Positions 31,889 through 40,200 of a stretch of 64,000 nucleotides of DNA are shown here, in pieces. How positions within the stretch are numbered: the first letter of the stretch is position 1; every line of letters begins with the position of its first letter. The stretch covers positions 12,549-76,548 of the forward strand of contig JBGVRH010000051.1 of assembly GCA_045128275.1 (NCBI GenBank). The letters are read 5' to 3'. A program made the position numbers and the translations under genes. This stretch comes from CAMEON01 sp045128275 (GTDB taxonomy: Bacteria; Bacillota; Clostridia; Oscillospirales; CAG-272). The notes under the pieces were generated by a model, which was not told where the DNA came from, did no database searches, and worked only from the letters and a program-made list of their open reading frames with translations.

Positions 31889-32635
31889 TCACCCGTGGGA
31901 GTCCGTCCGCGCCACGGTACAAAGGATCACGCTCCTTGCCCCCGCCTCCACCAAAAGTGCGGCACAGCGGTTCAGAGTCGCCCCCGTGGTACACAGATCG
32001 TCGCAGATCACCACGGTGCGGTCGCGGACGATCTCGGCGGCTGTATCGGACAGGACATAGGAGGAGGTGGCGTTGACTTCTCTCTCGGCGGCGTTCAGGG
32101 TCTTCTGCTCGGCGGTCTTGCGGTGGGTTCGCTTTATGAGCGGGGCAAAGTCACCGTCACAGGCCACCGCCAAGGCCTTGGCCAGCCTCCTCGCTTGGTC
32201 GAAGCCGTCCTCGCGGACAGCCGAGCGGCGGCGGGGCGGGTAGGTAAAGAGCAACGGCCTATCCTCCCCCACAGGCGCGCAGGTAGGCAGGGTGGCGGCG
32301 GCATCCAACAGGCGGGGTGCCAGCCGCTCCGCCACGAAGGCGAATACGCGGGGATCCCCTTGGTGCTTGACGTGGTAGATGAGCTTTTCGGGCACACCGT
32401 CGGCATGACCCGGGCGGTAGTGGACGAGGTAGACCAGCCCGCGGCTCGCGTCGGCGGCGGCATGATCGGCGGCCTCGGTCATGGCGGTCTCCCAGGCGGT
32501 ACGGCAGAGGGGGCAGAAGACCGTGGCGCGCTTCGCAAAGGGAGGGAGGAGATCGTCACAGCCCACGCAACGGGGCGGGAAAAGGAGGTCGCGGGCGGCG
32601 GATGCGGTTCGGTGGAAGCCGTTCCCCTTACCCAT
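31889..32635 (-). CDS. comF: ComF-family phosphoribosyltransferase-like protein
   Basis: A 248-residue ComF protein. The N-terminal zinc motif is CVGCDDLLPPF...VFCPLCRTAW, and the phosphoribosyltransferase-type motif near the C-terminus is VVICDDLCTTGATL. ComF is required for DNA uptake in naturally competent bacteria and is thought to help the ComFA helicase; no comFA lies beside it here. The ATG overlaps the upstream XRE gene's stop by 8 nt (ATGGGTAA), implying coupling. Confidence 0.92.
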   Translation of the reverse strand: MGKGNGFHRTASAARDLLFPPRCVGCDDLLPPFAKRATVFCPLCRTAWETAMTEAADHAAADASRGLVYLVHYRPGHADGVPEKLIYHVKHQGDPRVFAFVAERLAPRLLDAAATLPTCAPVGEDRPLLFTYPPRRRSAVREDGFDQARRLAKALAVACDGDFAPLIKRTHRKTAEQKTLNAAEREVNATSSYVLSDTAAEIVRDRTVVICDDLCTTGATLNRCAALLVEAGARSVILCTVARTDSHG

Positions 32636-32942
32636 TACGGGACAGCTCCTTCATGAGACGGCAGACCAGCTTCTGGGATTCCCTCGGCAAGCCGTAGAAC
32701 ATCTCGGTCAGCTCGTCCGCCGAAATGACCTCGCCCTTTTCCTCCTCGGTCTCGGTGAAAAACTCCGCGAGCGTGATACCAAAGCCCTTGCAGATGGCCT
32801 CCAAGGTAGCAATGGAGGGTTGGGTCTCCCGATTGAACATATTAACGAGGGTAGATTGGGGCACTTCAGATTCCTCAGAAAGGCGGTAAACCGTCCATCC
32901 CCGCTCCAAGCGCATACGGTTGATCTTCCTTAATGCGTCCAT
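32628..32942 (-). CDS. XRE-family HTH regulator coupled to comF
   Basis: A 104-residue Cro/C1-type regulator; the HTH is WTVYRLSEESEVPQSTLVNMFNRE, followed by a C-terminal helical tail (ISADELTEMFYGLPRESQKLVCRLMKEL) of the kind often seen in clostridial HTH proteins. ATG at 32942 with GGGAGG upstream. It overlaps comF by 8 nt and may regulate it. A TATAAT at 32974-32979 (minus strand) is a possible -10, but no clear -35 was found. Confidence 0.85.
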   Translation of the reverse strand: MDALRKINRMRLERGWTVYRLSEESEVPQSTLVNMFNRETQPSIATLEAICKGFGITLAEFFTETEEEKGEVISADELTEMFYGLPRESQKLVCRLMKELSRNG

Positions 32943-33113
32943 ATTTACCTCCCAAATGGAATGTAGTAAATATATTATAGCGAATATGGACGAATAAATA
33001 TTTATCCTTATGGGTTCTATTAACAACTCATTTGAGTATAAAATAATCCAAAAGCTGATTCTATGTGTTTGCACCAATGAAAAAGCGACACGAAAGTTCC
33101 CTGTCGCATCGCC

Positions 33114-33326
33114 TTATCGATTCACTTTCGGATTATCGGTTCGCCCCATAATATAATCCATGCTGACACCGTAGTAGTCAGCCAAGATCATGAGTGTATC
33201 GGTGGGCGGGATCCGCACGCCATTTTCATACTTTGACAAAAGTGCCTGTTCAATGCCCGTTTCCATCTGTACTTGGAGTTGGGTCTTTTCTTTATAGAAT
33301 CGCAGTTCCTTCAATCGGTTGATCAT
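33114..33326 (-). CDS. XRE-family HTH regulator
   Basis: A 70-residue single-domain Cro/C1-type protein; HTH from TQLQVQMETGIEQALLSKYENG, then DTLMILADYYGVSMDYIMGRTDNP as in many short clostridial regulators. ATG at 33326 with AGGAGG upstream; the frame is open further upstream into repeat DNA and should not be extended. Two similar palindromes upstream probably form its operator. Confidence 0.85.
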   Translation of the reverse strand: MINRLKELRFYKEKTQLQVQMETGIEQALLSKYENGVRIPPTDTLMILADYYGVSMDYIMGRTDNPKVNR

Positions 33327-33347
33327 AACCCCCTCCTTTATTCTCTT

Positions 33348-33395
33348 ATGACATTTTATCATATCGGCACACGGCGTGTCATGACATTTTGTCAT
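33348..33395. promoter_or_regulatory. Two-site operator upstream of the XRE gene
   Basis: A perfect palindrome ATGACATTTTGTCAT at 33381-33395 and a near-copy ATGACATTTTATCAT at 33348-33362, with centres 33 bp apart (about three helical turns). They lie 22-70 bp upstream of the ATG. Autoregulation by the short XRE protein is the simplest reading. Confidence 0.65.
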
Positions 33396-33428
33396 GTCAA
33401 ATAGAGGTGGGTTAGATCGGTTTACTTT

Positions 33429-33659
33429 CAAATTTGGGTTTGTCGGTAACAGAAATCCATTGTAGGGGAGGGGCTTGCCCCTCCCGCGGGCGACCACATG
33501 GGGTCGCCCCTACACACATTTTTTTAAAAACAGTATAATCAAAAATTTGTTGATACACAATAAGATTTGCTCGTAGGGGCGGCCCCATGTGGCCGCCCGT
33601 GAACGCGCGAAGCGCGTTCAATTCCGAAGGAATAAAACACACCGCTAAACCCCAATTTG
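33429..33659. mobile_element. Mosaic MITE-like element with family B hairpins
   Basis: Ends are imperfect inverted repeats of 18 bp: CAAATTTGGGTTTGTCGG (33429-33446) and, inverted, CAAATTGGGGTTTAGCGG (33642-33659). Inside are two inverted GTAGGGGCG...CGCCCG hairpins (33485-33514 and 33573-33599) whose differing bases are paired changes, a GGGGAGGGGCTTGCCCCTCC palindrome at 33465-33484, and GAACGCGCGAAGCGCGTTC. No ORF of its own. The same ends bound a different filling at 41077-41314. Confidence 0.7.
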
Positions 33660-33697
33660 AAGGTCAGCCGAATCGCCACACTGCCATTCCCCCCAAA

Positions 33698-33730
33698 CAA
33701 AAAACCCCGCAGAGCCAACGCCCTGCGGGA
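33698..33730 (-). terminator. Terminator after prfC
   Basis: Minus-strand hairpin CCCGCAG...CTGCGGGG followed by TTTTTTG, just past the prfC stop. Confidence 0.9.
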
Positions 33731-33736
33731 TTCATG

Positions 33737-35353
33737 TTACATATTCTGATGGAACTCCGACAGCTTCAGCCCCGGATTCTTATCCAGCGCCCAGTCGATC
33801 TCGTAGTCGCCCACGAAGACCAGGAGGTTCCTTCCCTTCACGTCCTGTACCCACTTGGTGTTCTGCATGAGGCGGAGGGAGGCGGGGTTCAGCTCGGCGG
33901 GATCGTTGTCGATGTAGCGGATGAGCTGGTGGGGGGTGTCCCGCTTGTAGTACTTCACGCCGTACTCGGATTCCATGCGGAACTGCAGCACGTCGAACTG
34001 CAGCACGCCGACCACACCCACGATGACCCGCTCCATACCCGTACCGGGCTCAAAGAAGATCGGGATGGCACCCTCCTGGGCGATCTGGGTCATGCCCTTG
34101 GCGAACTGCTTGCGCTTCATGGAGTCGATCTGCTCGATGACGGCGAAATGCTCGGGGGCGAAGGTGGGGATGCCCGCGTACTGGATCTTGGCACCCTTGG
34201 CGCAGATGGTGTCACCGATGGAGAAGATACCGGGATCGAACACGCCGATGATGTCGCCCGCGTAGGCGGTGTCGATGATCTCGCGCTCCTGGGCCATCAT
34301 CTGCTGGGGCTGGGAGAGCTTGACTGGCTTGCCTGCCTGCACGTGGAAATACTCCTCCCCGCGCTCGAACTTACCCGAGCAGATACGCATGAAGGCGATA
34401 CGGTCGCGGTGAGCCTTGTTCATGTTGGCCTGGATCTTGAAGACGAAGGCGGAAAAAGGCTCGTCGAAGGGAGAGATCTCGGTGGGCTCCACGGCGGGAT
34501 GGACGCTCTTGTGGGACAGGGGGGCGGAGGTCATCTCCAGGAAGCGCTCCAGGAAGGCCTCCACGCCGAAGTTGTTCAGAGCCGAGCCGAAGAACACGGG
34601 GGAGAGCTGACCGCAGCGCACCTTCTCGATATCGAAATCGAAGCACGCGCCGTCCAGAAGCTCGATCTGCTCGGTGAGGATCTCGCGGGCGCGCTCACCG
34701 ATGAGGCTGTCCATCTGCTCGGTATCGTTGATATCACACTCGATGCCCTTGAGTCTCTTGCGACCTGCGTGGCGCTCGTCGAAGGTGAGGATGGACTGGC
34801 GATCCCGCTCGTAGACACCCTTGAACTCCACGCCGCAGCCGATGGGCCAGTTCATGGGGTAGGTGCCGATGCCGAACTCCTTCTCCAGCTCGTCGATGAG
34901 GTCGAAGGGGTCTCTTGCTTCTCTATCCATCTTGTTGATGAAGGTGAAGATGGGAATGTGCCGCATGGCGCAGACCTTGAAGAGCTTACGGGTCTGGGGC
35001 TCGATACCCTTGGCGCCGTCAATGACCATGACCGCGCTGTCGGCGGCCATGAGGGTACGGTAGGTATCCTCCGAGAAGTCCTGGTGGCCGGGGGTGTCCA
35101 GGATGTTGATGCAGAAGCCCTCGTACTCGAACTGCATGACGGATGAGGTGACCGAAATACCTCTCTTCTTCTCGATCTCCATCCAGTCGGAGGTGGCGTG
35201 GCGGTCGCTGGACTTGCCCTTGACCGCGCCCGCAGACTGGATCGCACCTCCGTAAAGGAGGAACTTCTCGGTGAGGGTCGTCTTACCCGCGTCGGGGTGG
35301 GAAATGATGGCGAACGTCCGACGACGCTCGATCTCCTGCTTGAAGTCTGCCAT
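33737..35353 (-). CDS. prfC: Peptide chain release factor 3
   Basis: A 538-residue translational GTPase of normal RF3 length. G1 is SHPDAGKTTL, the switch region contains RGISVTSSVMQF, G3 is DTPGHQDF and G4 NKMDRE. RF3 recycles RF1/RF2 from the ribosome after termination. ATG at 35353 was chosen because the family's MADFKQEIERRRTFAIISHPDAGKT start is found there, with AAAGGAA upstream. It has its own promoter and terminator. Confidence 0.97.
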   Translation of the reverse strand: MADFKQEIERRRTFAIISHPDAGKTTLTEKFLLYGGAIQSAGAVKGKSSDRHATSDWMEIEKKRGISVTSSVMQFEYEGFCINILDTPGHQDFSEDTYRTLMAADSAVMVIDGAKGIEPQTRKLFKVCAMRHIPIFTFINKMDREARDPFDLIDELEKEFGIGTYPMNWPIGCGVEFKGVYERDRQSILTFDERHAGRKRLKGIECDINDTEQMDSLIGERAREILTEQIELLDGACFDFDIEKVRCGQLSPVFFGSALNNFGVEAFLERFLEMTSAPLSHKSVHPAVEPTEISPFDEPFSAFVFKIQANMNKAHRDRIAFMRICSGKFERGEEYFHVQAGKPVKLSQPQQMMAQEREIIDTAYAGDIIGVFDPGIFSIGDTICAKGAKIQYAGIPTFAPEHFAVIEQIDSMKRKQFAKGMTQIAQEGAIPIFFEPGTGMERVIVGVVGVLQFDVLQFRMESEYGVKYYKRDTPHQLIRYIDNDPAELNPASLRLMQNTKWVQDVKGRNLLVFVGDYEIDWALDKNPGLKLSEFHQNM

Positions 35354-35421
35354 GTGGGTGGGTTCCTTTCTTTCTATGGGTGCCCCGTGGGGGGAAATGT
35401 GTATACGTATCAATCTTATCT

Positions 35422-35450
35422 ATTATAGCCGAAAAACGCCGTTCTGTCAA
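35422..35450 (-). promoter_or_regulatory. Promoter of prfC
   Basis: Perfect TTGACA (35445-35450) and TATAAT (35422-35427), 17-bp spacer, minus strand. Confidence 0.88.
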
Positions 35451-35500
35451 TGGTGGGGAATACAAATTTTTCATTGGTTGGAGAGGATTTACCGAACATC

Positions 35501-35529
35501 TTGACAAATGAGGGCGACCGTGGTAGAAT
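35501..35529 (+). promoter_or_regulatory. Promoter of the small toxin mRNA
   Basis: TTGACA (35501-35506) and TAGAAT (35524-35529) with a 17-bp spacer. The transcript would carry a leader of about 150 nt ahead of the toxin ORF, rich in potential stems, as is common for type I toxins. Confidence 0.75.
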
Positions 35530-35684
35530 AAGAGCGGTCATATGACCCTTAGGGGTTACCTGCTTTGCCCTCGGGTAAAGCAACGGTGGCGGCTTGCTTC
35601 CTCTTTCGGTTTTACCGCGGAGAAGCGAATTTCTGATTGGAATCATTCAGCCTTCTCCGACAAAACGCGGGGGAGGTGATGCAC

Positions 35685-35783
35685 ATGGTTACATGGATCG
35701 AGCTGATCGCGCTTCTGGCGTTGATCGCCCAGATTATTGGCATTTGTGTCAGCATCTATCTGAACAATAACAAAAAGAAATAA
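35685..35783 (+). CDS. Small hydrophobic holin-like toxin (type I toxin-antitoxin)
   Basis: A 32-residue peptide: MVTWIELIALLALIAQ, then a continued hydrophobic helix, ending YLNNNKKK. One membrane helix with a Lys-rich end is the hallmark of TxpA/Fst/holin-like type I toxins of Firmicutes. GGGAGG lies 8 nt before the ATG at 35685; an in-frame ATG two codons upstream is too close. The gene has a promoter at 35501 and a terminator at 35879, and its 3' part is overlapped by a convergent RNA with a perfect promoter. Toxicity is inferred from this architecture. Confidence 0.75.
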   Translation: MVTWIELIALLALIAQIIGICVSIYLNNNKKK

Positions 35784-35869
35784 CCGCCTACACCTTGCAC
35801 GTTAAGACGGTTATTTCTTGACTTGTAAGGGAAGCAACCGTCAGTCGTTCTCGACGGTAGCCCCTTCGT
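35771..35869 (-). ncRNA. Antisense RNA, probable antitoxin of the 32-aa toxin
   Basis: The minus strand has a perfect promoter at 35876-35904 (start near 35869) and a rho-independent terminator formed by AGAAATAACCG and CGGTTATTTCT (35776-35818) followed by TTTTTG. The resulting RNA of about 100 nt is complementary to the toxin's last codons and its 3' untranslated region, the RatA/TxpA type of arrangement. It also contains an internal hairpin ACCGTCG...CGACTGACGGT. Confidence 0.72.
35776..35818 (-). terminator. Terminator of the antisense RNA
   Basis: Hairpin arms of 11 bp with a T5 run on the minus strand; the toxin stop codon lies inside one arm. Confidence 0.8.
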
Positions 35870-35875
35870 ACTCTT

Positions 35876-35904
35876 ATTATACCGCAAAGGGACTGATTTG
35901 TCAA
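35876..35904 (-). promoter_or_regulatory. Promoter of the antisense antitoxin RNA
   Basis: Perfect TTGACA (35899-35904) and TATAAT (35876-35881), 17-bp spacer. It lies within the toxin mRNA's terminator hairpin. Confidence 0.88.
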
Positions 35905-35926
35905 CCCCTTTGCGGTATTTTCTTTT
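35879..35926 (+). terminator. Terminator of the toxin mRNA
   Basis: Hairpin with 13-bp arms ATACCGCAAAGGG and CCCTTTGCGGTAT followed by TTTCTTTT on the plus strand. The toxin mRNA would thus overlap the whole antisense RNA. Confidence 0.85.
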
Positions 35927-35937
35927 CAACGCTTCCC

Positions 35938-37074
35938 TTACTGTTTCTTCCAGTCCTTTACGGGGGTGATGCACTTGGCCACCTCACGGAGTCTTTCCAT
36001 GATCGCTTGGAAGCGCGGTTCCTCGCGAATGGCATCGTAACGGCTCTGATGCTTCATTTTGTAATAGCAGAAGTATGCGGTATTGATGTGCTTATTGCTC
36101 CATTCTTCACCGTAAACCAAGCAATTCGTAAAGGGGGATGTGAAGGGATCCCCGGGCTTGGCAGCTTCGGCGGCAACAGCATGGTCACACATCTTTTCCA
36201 GAGCATCCAGCGTCTCTTCGGTCTTTCCTTGGGCAATCAGGTAGGTGGCCATAAAGCGGTAAACCTTTGCCACATCACCGTGATAGTGATTGAGGTTCTC
36301 GCCAAAGATCATGTGGTAGAGGTCAATGACCTGCCGATAGTAGGCGATCTTTTGATCCCACCCCTCGGGATCATTGGGGATAACGCAGGCGATATAGTCG
36401 GTGAGACATGCGCAAAGTCTGTCAGCCAACTGCTCCATATATTCCTGCTTGGGCTTTTGGTCTCCGCCGTTTCCGCTCAAAATGGCACTGCGCGTAACCT
36501 CTCGGCAATTCCGCATGGACGGCAGAGTAGCCATGATACGCTCCGCGCGCAGAGTATCGTGAAAGCCGTTATAGTACAAGGATGCCAGACGGGTGATCAT
36601 ACTGTTTTTGAATTCCTGATCCTCCGTACGGTCGATGAGGGCAAGATAGATTTTTTCGGCCTCAGTCAACTCTGCCAGATGGGATTCAGCCTCCCCGTCC
36701 CACATGTAGACGCGGCATAGGGTATTGGCCAGATGCGCCTGAATCCTTTCGTCGGAGGGGAATTCAGCCGTAAACTTTCTTGCTTCGGGAATGGCAGTTT
36801 CTTTGCTTCCCAACTCATCATGCATAGCAATGACGTCATATATCTCCGCGAGTCTCTTTTCCTTTTCTGTTCGGTTCAGCCCCAGCAGCTCGTCGGTGCT
36901 GACCGAGAAAAACTCCGCGATGGAGGGCAGAAGCTCGATATCGGGGTAGCTGGTCTCGGACTCCCAGCGGGAGATGGCCTGGGGGGTACAGCCCAGGAAG
37001 GTGGCGAGCTGATCCTGCGTGACTTTGTTCTTGGTGCGGAGGCTTTTGATGGTAGTTCCGATCTTCAGGTTCAT
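35938..37074 (-). CDS. XRE-family HTH regulator with helical (TPR-like) C-terminal domain
   Basis: A 378-residue regulator. The N-terminal HTH is VTQDQLATFLGCTPQAISRWESE, followed by YPDIELLPSIAEFFSVSTDELLG. The remaining 300 residues are helical with repeated paired-helix features (AHLANTLCRVYMWDGEAESHLAELTEAEKIYLALI, KVYRFMATYLIAQGKTEETLDALEKMC), suggesting a TPR-type ligand-sensing domain. AAGGAG precedes the ATG, and a promoter lies about 60 bp upstream. Target unknown. Confidence 0.85.
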   Translation of the reverse strand: MNLKIGTTIKSLRTKNKVTQDQLATFLGCTPQAISRWESETSYPDIELLPSIAEFFSVSTDELLGLNRTEKEKRLAEIYDVIAMHDELGSKETAIPEARKFTAEFPSDERIQAHLANTLCRVYMWDGEAESHLAELTEAEKIYLALIDRTEDQEFKNSMITRLASLYYNGFHDTLRAERIMATLPSMRNCREVTRSAILSGNGGDQKPKQEYMEQLADRLCACLTDYIACVIPNDPEGWDQKIAYYRQVIDLYHMIFGENLNHYHGDVAKVYRFMATYLIAQGKTEETLDALEKMCDHAVAAEAAKPGDPFTSPFTNCLVYGEEWSNKHINTAYFCYYKMKHQSRYDAIREEPRFQAIMERLREVAKCITPVKDWKKQ

Positions 37075-37135
37075 GTTGTCTCCTTATTTTGTTTTTCGTG
37101 TATGGTTGGTAGGTGTGTTGTAAGCTTACGCCTAT

Positions 37136-37164
37136 ATCATACCACAGAAAGACGCAAAAATCAA
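37136..37164 (-). promoter_or_regulatory. Promoter of the XRE-TPR regulator gene
   Basis: Minus-strand TTGATT (37159-37164) and TATGAT (37136-37141), 17-bp spacer. Confidence 0.7.
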
Positions 37165-37211
37165 TTATCAATCGGTTGTTGCGGGGTTAAGAGTTGGTTA
37201 ACATCGGGGGT

Positions 37212-37249
37212 AAGAAGACCGTCCCCACGGGGAGGACGGTCATCTTCTT
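37212..37249 (-). terminator. Hairpin at the end of dnaE
   Basis: Arms AAGAAGATGACCGTCC and GGGACGGTCTTCTT around a short loop; it overlaps the dnaE stop codon. The T tract is short. Confidence 0.7.
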
Positions 37250-40200
37250 ATTTCGCCACCACGTTTTCCTTCCCCAAAATCCCTTCCAATCTTGTCAGCA
37301 CGAAGGGCGTAGCCTTCATGCGCAGATTGCTGGCATAATACTTCCCGTCGCTCATGTCGTAGAAGATCACGGCAGTAGTCCCGTCGCAGAAGATCTCGGC
37401 GAGATTGAGGGCTTTCTTGTAGGCCTCTCCCTCTCGGTCGGGGACGCGGAGGTAGAGCTTTTGCGGGGGGGCGGCGGGGGTGGGCTTGGGTGCGGGCTTG
37501 GGCGCGGCCATGGACTCGTAGGGATTGTATGCGGGCTTTTGAGTCTGCGCCGAGGGCATGGATTCGTAGGGGTTGTACGCAGGCTTGGAAGTCTGCGCCG
37601 AAGGCATGGACTCATAAGGATTATACGCGGGCTTGGGAGCCTGCGACGAGGGCATGGATTCATAAGGATTATACGCGGGCTTTCCCTCGGTAGCGGGCTT
37701 GGGCGCGGGGGTGGTCTGTTGGGGCTTGACGGTGGGCGCGGGCGCGGGCTTGGACGCAGGCTTCTCTGCGGGCTTGGGCGCACCGTTGAAGTGGGCGTTG
37801 TCCACCAGCTTTCCCATGACCGAAACCAGGATCTTGGGGGATTCCTCCTCACGGACAGACAGATTGCCCTCCACGAAGACGGCTTCGTCGGCCTCGATGA
37901 TCTCCCCGTACTGGGTAAAGGTCTTGGGGAAAGCCAGGCACTCGATGACGCCGCCCGAGTCCTCCACCGTGAAGAAGGCCATGCGCTCCTCCTTCTTGGT
38001 GGTTTTCAGAGTGACACCGCTCACGATACCCGCGATCTTGACTCGGGCGCGGTCGGGCAGAGCGGGGGTGTCGGTCTCGCCGGCGTTGCCGTCAACGCTC
38101 TCGCCTGCGGGAACGATCTCGGAGATCTGCATGGGCTGCAGAGCCTCCACGCACTTGGAAAAATCGTCCAACAGCTGACCCGAGAAGAACATCCCCGAGG
38201 CTTCCTTTTCCAGCATGAGCATTTCACGGAGGGTATGCGGGCGTACTTCGGGATAGCTGAAGGAGGGGGCGGTGTCTATGATATCCTCGGCCATGGAGAA
38301 CATATCCATCTGCCCCTCCAGGTTGGCGCGGTTCTTGGCGGACAGGGTGTCGATCATGGTCTCAAAGACCGCCAGGAGCTGGGCGCGGTGGTGGGGGAGG
38401 GTATCGAAGGCACCCGCCTTGATGAGAGCCTCCACCTGCCGCTTGTTGAGATCGTGACCCGACAGGCGGTCGAGGAAGTCCTCGAAGGAGGCAAAGGGCT
38501 TGCGCCGTCTTTCGTTCAGAATGGCGCGGAGGAAGGCCTCGCCCACGTTCTTGAGGGCCAGGAGACCGTAACGAATGTGACCGCCCCGCCCCGTTTGGGT
38601 GGCGTGGAAGTCCATCTGGCTCTCGTTGATATCGGGGGGGAGCACCTGAATGTCGTATTTGGCACACTCGGCGGTGTACTCCGCCATCTTGGGCTGGTTG
38701 CCCAGCACCGAGGTGAGGAGCGCGGCAAAATACGCCCCGGGGTGGTGGGCTTTCAGGTAGGCGGTGCGGTAGGAAATGAGGGCATAGGCGGCGGCATGGG
38801 ACTTGTTGAAGGCGTAGTTGGCAAAGCTCCCCATATCGTCGAAGAGCTTTTCGGCCTCGACATGGGTCATGCCGTTCTTTTCCGCGCCCGCCACGAAGTC
38901 CGCCCGCTCGGCTTCCAAAACAGACGCTTTTTTCTTGGACATGGCACGGCGCACAATATCCGCGTGGCCGTAGGTATATCCTGCCATGACGCGGAAGATG
39001 CTCATGACCTGCTCCTGGTACACCGTCACGCCGTAGGTGGAGGACAGGACGGGCTCCAGGAGAGGGGAGGGGTACTTCACAAGGGAGGGATCCTCGCGGT
39101 TGGCGATGTAACGGGGGATAGCCTCCATGGGGCCGGGGCGGTAGAGGGCGATGGCGGCCTCAATATCGCCAATGGCGCGGGGCTTCAGCCCCGTCAGCAT
39201 CTGCCGCATGCCTCCCGATTCCAGCTGGAACACGCCCAGGGTCTGCCCGCGGCTGATCAACTCATAGGTTTCGGGATCGTCCAAAGGGACACGGTCAAGG
39301 GAAAAATCGGGGTCGGACTCCCTCACCTGCGCCTCGGCATCGTGCATGATGGTAAGGTAGCGCAGACCCAAAAAGTCGAATTTCAGCACACCCAGCTTGG
39401 CCACGGTGTCCATATCGTACTGGGTGACGGTGGTGCCGTTGTTGACGGCCAGGGGCACGAAATCGCACACGGGGCGGTCGGTGATGACGATGCCCGCGGC
39501 GTGAACAGAAGCGTTGCGGGGCATACCCTCCAGGGACATGGCAGTATCCACCAGCTTCTTGACCGCCTCCGAGCCTTCATAGAGGGCTTTCAGATCTGGG
39601 AGCCGCAGAGCCTCCTTGATGGTAATGCCCAGCTCCTGGGGCACAGCGCGGGCCACCACGTCCACGTCGGCGTAGCTCATGCCCATGGCGCGGCCCGAAT
39701 CCCGAATGGCGGCGCGGGCGGCCAGGGTGCCGAAGGTGATGATCTGGGACACGTGATCCCGTCCGTACTTATCGGCCACGTAGGATATGACCTCGTCGCG
39801 GCGGTTGTAGCAGAAGTCCACGTCGATATCGGGCATGGACACGCGCTCGGGGTTGAGGAATCGCTCAAAGAGCAGGTCAAAGGCGATGGAATCCACCTCG
39901 GTGATGCCGATGCAGTAGGCGACGAGAGAACCCGCGCCGGAGCCACGGCCGGGGCCTACGGGGATATCCTTGGATTTGGCGAAGTTGACGTAGTCCTGCA
40001 CGATGAGGAAGTAATCGTCATAGCCCATGCTCCCAATCACGCCCAGCTCGTAGGCGATGCGGTCGCGGTAGGCCTGCTCGGAGTGCTTGCCGTCATCAAA
40101 GACGATTTGACCATCCCGCACACGGCGGGAAAGCCCCTCCTCGGTAAGGCGGGCGAGGTACTCCCCCGCGGCCAGCCCGTCGGGACAGGGGAATTTGGGC

